DNA of 64,000 nucleotides from Paenibacillus_AR mesotrionivorans (lineage in GTDB: Bacteria; Bacillota; Bacilli; Paenibacillales; NBRC-103111). Location of the stretch: contig NZ_JBJURJ010000015.1 in assembly GCF_046098205.1 (NCBI RefSeq), forward strand, positions 124,001 to 188,000, written 5' to 3'. The translations under genes were made by a program, and so were the position numbers. The notes beneath the pieces were generated by a model that was not told the origin of the DNA, searched no databases, and saw nothing but the letters and a program-made list of their open reading frames with translations. Of this stretch, positions 61,282 to 64,000 are shown one piece after another. The stretch's first letter is position 1; the number at the start of each line of letters is the position of its first letter.

Positions 61282-61480
61282 CATTTATTATAATCCTGCT
61301 TCAATGTGAGATGTGAGTACTCCCTTCCTTATAATGGACGTAGATGGGGCCTCTCTCAGATCGAAAGCATTGTGCATTTATTTATGACTCAAGAATAAGT
61401 GTTGTTTTATTTGTGAATAAAAAAAATAAAAATGGGAAACTTTTACATATGGAGTTTATTTTTGATTGGAGGTAACCAGA

Positions 61481-62866
61481 ATGTCAAACCTCAAAATGAA
61501 GGCTAATTGGGAAAAACCCAATTTTAAAATGCCAAAGGTATTATTGTGGGATGTCACTACAAAGTGCAATTTGGAGTGCTTGCATTGTTATAACGCTGAT
61601 AAATACAATCATGCAGTACACATCAAAGAGATGTCACTTCAAGAAATTAAAGATATGATAAACGGTCTTAAGGAGGCTGGAATAACACAAATTCATTTTC
61701 TTGGGGGCGAACCATTTTGTCGTAAGGACCTTTTTGAAATAATTACGCATGCTAAGGAAAAGGATATTTTAATTAGCATTAATACGAATGGGACCTTAAT
61801 AAATGATTTTGTATCGAATCAAATATTGAAAAGTGGAGTTGATCAATTAGTTTTTAGTTTAGATGGGCCAAATGAGTTTGTTAATGATTTAATACGAGGG
61901 AAAAATGTTTTTAATAAATGCACGGAATCAATACAATTACTTTCAAATCTTCGAGTTAACGGATATCCTAAAATTGCCATCTCATGGACCATTACAAAAC
62001 TTTCATTCCAAAATACACAGATAGTTAAAATGATGTTCGATTTATGTGAAAAATTGAAAGTAGATGCTTTACTCGTTAATTTATTGTTTGAGTGTGGTGC
62101 TGCCCAAAAGAACGGAGAAACTTTGGATTATGAGTTTAATGATGCTTTATTTCTTCTTGAAGAGGTTGCATTTTATTCAACTCAATACAAAAATTTTAAA
62201 GTACAAATAGATGCGAGGCCTTTAGTTTTAGATTACTTAAATTTAAAATATGGTAGTAATTTTTTAATCACAAATAAAGGAACTCAATGTAAAGGAAGCA
62301 AGAGCCATTTTATGCTTAGGGCTGATGGAAAGTTATTTCCTTGTGCTCCACTTGATAGTAATGTTTCCCTTAATTTCAACAAACAGTTTTTAAATAACTT
62401 TAATCCCCCTAATGTAACGGAGAGTTCATTTTCAGAATCGATCCAAAGTTCATTCTTTAGAAAATGGAGTGAGTTAACTTCATCCATTGTATTACAAAAA
62501 CGATTGCCTGGATGTGCTGAGTGTTATTATGGAGACATTTGCGAACCTTGTCCCATAACTTATGAAAATATAGAACCGGAAGAATGTACAACAGTAAAAC
62601 CAAAATTCGATAATTGGTTAAGTTCTCAATTTAATAACATTCCTCGAATAAATGAAACTTTGTCGTTAGATGACAATGGTCTTACAGAACAACTATCTGA
62701 TTATTCATTAAGTTTGCTTCCCCTAATGAATGGAAAAAATTCTGTAGGAGATATTATTGAGTGCATAATGCACAAGAATGAGAGGCATTCACGTTACAAC
62801 ATCTTACACAGCACTCTCACTTTAATATCTCACTTGAAAAGTAAAGGGTTTATTACAATTAACTAA
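61481..62866 (+). CDS. Radical SAM/SPASM peptide-modifying enzyme
   Basis: A 461-residue radical SAM enzyme. The [4Fe-4S]/SAM motif is C29-x3-C33-x2-C36 (TKCNLECLHC). The SPASM domain keeps all seven auxiliary-cluster cysteines: C270-x12-G-x4-C288, then C345-x2-C348-x5-C354-x2-C357 and C369. The last 75 residues (LSDYSLSLLPLMNGKNSVGDII...) resemble a PqqD/RRE-type winged helix. SPASM enzymes of this layout install thioether, C-C or epimer links in ribosomal peptides. The ATG at 61481 has GGAGG 8 nt upstream. The gene is strikingly AT-rich compared with its neighbours, indicating recent transfer. It is followed after 18 bp by the PqqD-tail protein, the likely substrate or partner. The exact reaction cannot be read. 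Confidence 0.9.
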   Translation: MSNLKMKANWEKPNFKMPKVLLWDVTTKCNLECLHCYNADKYNHAVHIKEMSLQEIKDMINGLKEAGITQIHFLGGEPFCRKDLFEIITHAKEKDILISINTNGTLINDFVSNQILKSGVDQLVFSLDGPNEFVNDLIRGKNVFNKCTESIQLLSNLRVNGYPKIAISWTITKLSFQNTQIVKMMFDLCEKLKVDALLVNLLFECGAAQKNGETLDYEFNDALFLLEEVAFYSTQYKNFKVQIDARPLVLDYLNLKYGSNFLITNKGTQCKGSKSHFMLRADGKLFPCAPLDSNVSLNFNKQFLNNFNPPNVTESSFSESIQSSFFRKWSELTSSIVLQKRLPGCAECYYGDICEPCPITYENIEPEECTTVKPKFDNWLSSQFNNIPRINETLSLDDNGLTEQLSDYSLSLLPLMNGKNSVGDIIECIMHKNERHSRYNILHSTLTLISHLKSKGFITIN

Positions 62867-62884
62867 ATTGAAAGGGTGAAAAGA

Positions 62885-63280
62885 ATGAAGTTGAACCAAA
62901 TTGATGAATTAATTATGAACAGTGCTCCTGTGTTAAAGGAAAGTTTAGAATTTAAACAAAACAAAAAAACTCTAGGAGACAAGAATCTAAATGATACCGG
63001 AATTTGGATATTGGAGCATCTTGATGGTGTGAAAAAGGTAAACGAAGTTTGTAAAAAAGCAATAGAAAAATATTCCGATGTAGATGAAGAAATAATAAAA
63101 AGGGATACAGTTGATTTTGTTTACAATCTATACCAATGGGGCTATTTAGATAGTGTAAACTTACCGGTGGTATCAAATTATTCTGAACCCAAAATATTTT
63201 TGAAAGAAAACTTAGAAACTGAAAATGAAACACCTGCTCGAAGTGGTTGCGGTCAATGTAAAATAAACTACATTGCGTAG
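62885..63280 (+). CDS. PqqD-like domain protein with Cys-containing C-terminal tail
   Basis: A 131-residue protein. Residues about 12-92 form a PqqD-like domain, the RiPP recognition fold (APVLKESLEF, LNDTGIWILEHLDGVKKVNEV, a helix to FVYNLYQWGYLD). Residues 93-117 are an acidic, flexible linker. The last 14 residues, ARSGCGQCKINYIA with C122 and C125, look like a leader-released core peptide. I infer a precursor in which the recognition domain is fused to its own core; a stand-alone chaperone with a metal-binding CxxC tail is the alternative. The ATG at 62885 has AAAGGG 8 nt upstream; the in-frame GTG at 62876 overlaps that site. Same AT-rich composition as the enzyme gene. A terminator follows. 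Confidence 0.82.
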   Translation: MKLNQIDELIMNSAPVLKESLEFKQNKKTLGDKNLNDTGIWILEHLDGVKKVNEVCKKAIEKYSDVDEEIIKRDTVDFVYNLYQWGYLDSVNLPVVSNYSEPKIFLKENLETENETPARSGCGQCKINYIA

Positions 63281-63362
63281 AAAATGTTGGTTTCATTCAA
63301 GCATTGTTTTGCTTAAAGCCAATTTTGCATAAGTAAAATAGGTCAAACATAAAAAGCAGACA

Positions 63363-63392
63363 AAGAAGCAGATCAGCTGCTTCTTTTTTTTT
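63363..63392 (+). terminator. Terminator closing the radical SAM module
   Basis: Perfect 9-bp stem AAGAAGCAG/CTGCTTCTT with loop ATCAG and eight further T. Confidence 0.9.
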
Positions 63393-63497
63393 CGTGAGAT
63401 AACGGGGATTTCCCGTCCTGCAAGAACTTATTATTGCCGGAAATGAACGGCCCTCCTAAAGTAAGAGCTACAACAAACATGAACGGAGGAACCATCC

Positions 63498-64000
63498 ATG
63501 CCGGTTAAAGCTGCCGCATCAATATCCGCTGTCACATATTCAAGGAAGAACAGAGTATGGGCCGGTATCAAAAGAGACAAATTCTTGTATCTCCTTGCGC
63601 TTCCGGGGATCATGTATTTTGTGCTCTTCAAATATGTGCCCATGTGGGGAATTCTGATTTCCTTTCAGGATTATTCCCCTTACCAGGGTCTGATAGCGAG
63701 CAAGTGGGTGGGGCTGGAGCATTTTCAACGGTTTTTTGCCAACCCGGATTTTCTCCAGCTGTTCCGCAATACCATGGCGATTAATCTGTTGAATCTGATT
63801 TTTTTCTTTCCTTTGCCGATTGTCCTCTCTTTGATGCTTAATGAGGTACGGTCCGCCGCGTACAAAAAGCTGCTCCAATCCGTGGTGTATCTTCCCCATT
63901 TTCTGTCGTGGGTGATTATCGTCGGCATCTCCTTCCTGTTCCTCTCCCAAGGGGAAGGGATTCTGAATAAAATCCTGGTGGAATTGGGCTTTGGCAAAAT
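63498..64000 (+). CDS. Carbohydrate ABC permease, LplB-like (partial, runs off the end)
   Basis: An open reading frame from ATG 63498 to the window edge (167 codons plus 2 nt) with AACGGAGGA 7 nt upstream. It encodes a MalF-type sugar permease: FLYLLALPGIMYFVLFKYVP, GILISFQDYSPYQG, and a VYLPHFLSWVIIVG span. It closely parallels the permease at 36133-37098. It lacks the C-terminal docking loop because the window stops. It may belong to the importer served by the orphan binding proteins at 53663 and 55254, although the AT-rich island separates them. GC content returns to the local norm here. Confidence 0.93.
   Translation, partial: MPVKAAASISAVTYSRKNRVWAGIKRDKFLYLLALPGIMYFVLFKYVPMWGILISFQDYSPYQGLIASKWVGLEHFQRFFANPDFLQLFRNTMAINLLNLIFFFPLPIVLSLMLNEVRSAAYKKLLQSVVYLPHFLSWVIIVGISFLFLSQGEGILNKILVELGFGK

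Noticed and set aside
61330..61386. Short peptide MDVDGASLRSKAL... before the radical SAM gene, considered as a RiPP precursor
   Set aside because: No ribosome-binding site precedes its ATG, the sequence overlaps a TATAAT-like promoter element, and it lacks a leader-core layout.

Overview
The window looks like chromosome from a Paenibacillus-type Firmicute. Ribosome-binding sites are strong AGGAGG types, and GTG and TTG starts are common. Most genes have moderate to high GC. The carbohydrate genes follow the lplA/ytcP/ytcQ and yesS/yesW/yteR pattern of soil Bacillales: large lipoprotein solute-binding proteins, two-permease ABC importers and membrane-bound AraC regulators. I saw no rRNA, tRNA or CRISPR array.

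Layout. 0.4-3.7 kb holds two adjacent arsenic modules: a MarR regulator with arsM behind a shared palindromic operator, then arsR-acr3-arsC. 3.8-12.4 kb is a mixed housekeeping and stress stretch: a DHA2-type efflux pump, a YjbR-like protein, a tiny holin-like type I toxin with a candidate antisense RNA, a small alarmone synthetase, an SLH-domain protein, a RidA-like protein, a MarR/DUF169 pair with two copies of one operator, TspO-like and DUF554 membrane proteins, and a MerR regulator. 12.5-20.6 kb begins the pectin region: GH88, DUF2264, GH105, a DUF1593 protein with an apparent DUF5060-like insertion, and a secreted PL11 rhamnogalacturonan lyase. 20.8-28.4 kb is an envelope unit: a two-component system divergent from TVP38/TMEM64, PssA, a heterodimeric ABC exporter and a phospholipid-methyltransferase-like protein. 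chrA follows. 29.8-58.2 kb resumes plant-polysaccharide use: a LacI repressor, a YesS-like AraC regulator, an ABC importer, a CE12 esterase with SLH-like C-terminal repeats, a CE8-GH105 fusion, a serine hydrolase, a GH78 rhamnosidase, a second DUF1593 protein, an L-fucose-isomerase-like protein, a split transketolase, an FGGY kinase, two paralogous binding proteins and a GH140 apiosidase-like enzyme. 58.2-61.2 kb carries two unknown membrane proteins, an acetyltransferase and a threonine-aldolase-like enzyme. 61.3-63.4 kb is an AT-rich two-gene island encoding a radical SAM/SPASM enzyme and a PqqD-like protein with a Cys-containing tail. The window ends inside another sugar ABC permease.

How the genes fit together. 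The secreted PL11 lyase cuts rhamnogalacturonan outside the cell. Binding proteins and permeases import the oligosaccharides. Enzymes that all lack signal peptides (GH105, GH88, CE12, CE8-GH105, GH78, GH140) then dismantle them in the cytoplasm. The isomerase, kinase and split transketolase next to GH140 match the known D-apiose transketolase pathway (apiose to apulose to apulose-4-phosphate to xylulose-5-phosphate plus DHAP), which suggests use of RG-II or apiogalacturonan. A recurring TTTAGT/ACTAAA palindrome near the LacI gene and three of these promoters suggests a shared LacI-type regulon.

The best candidate for a new system is the AT-rich radical SAM plus PqqD-tail module at 61.5-63.3 kb. 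It may be a minimal RiPP pathway in which the recognition domain and the substrate are one protein.
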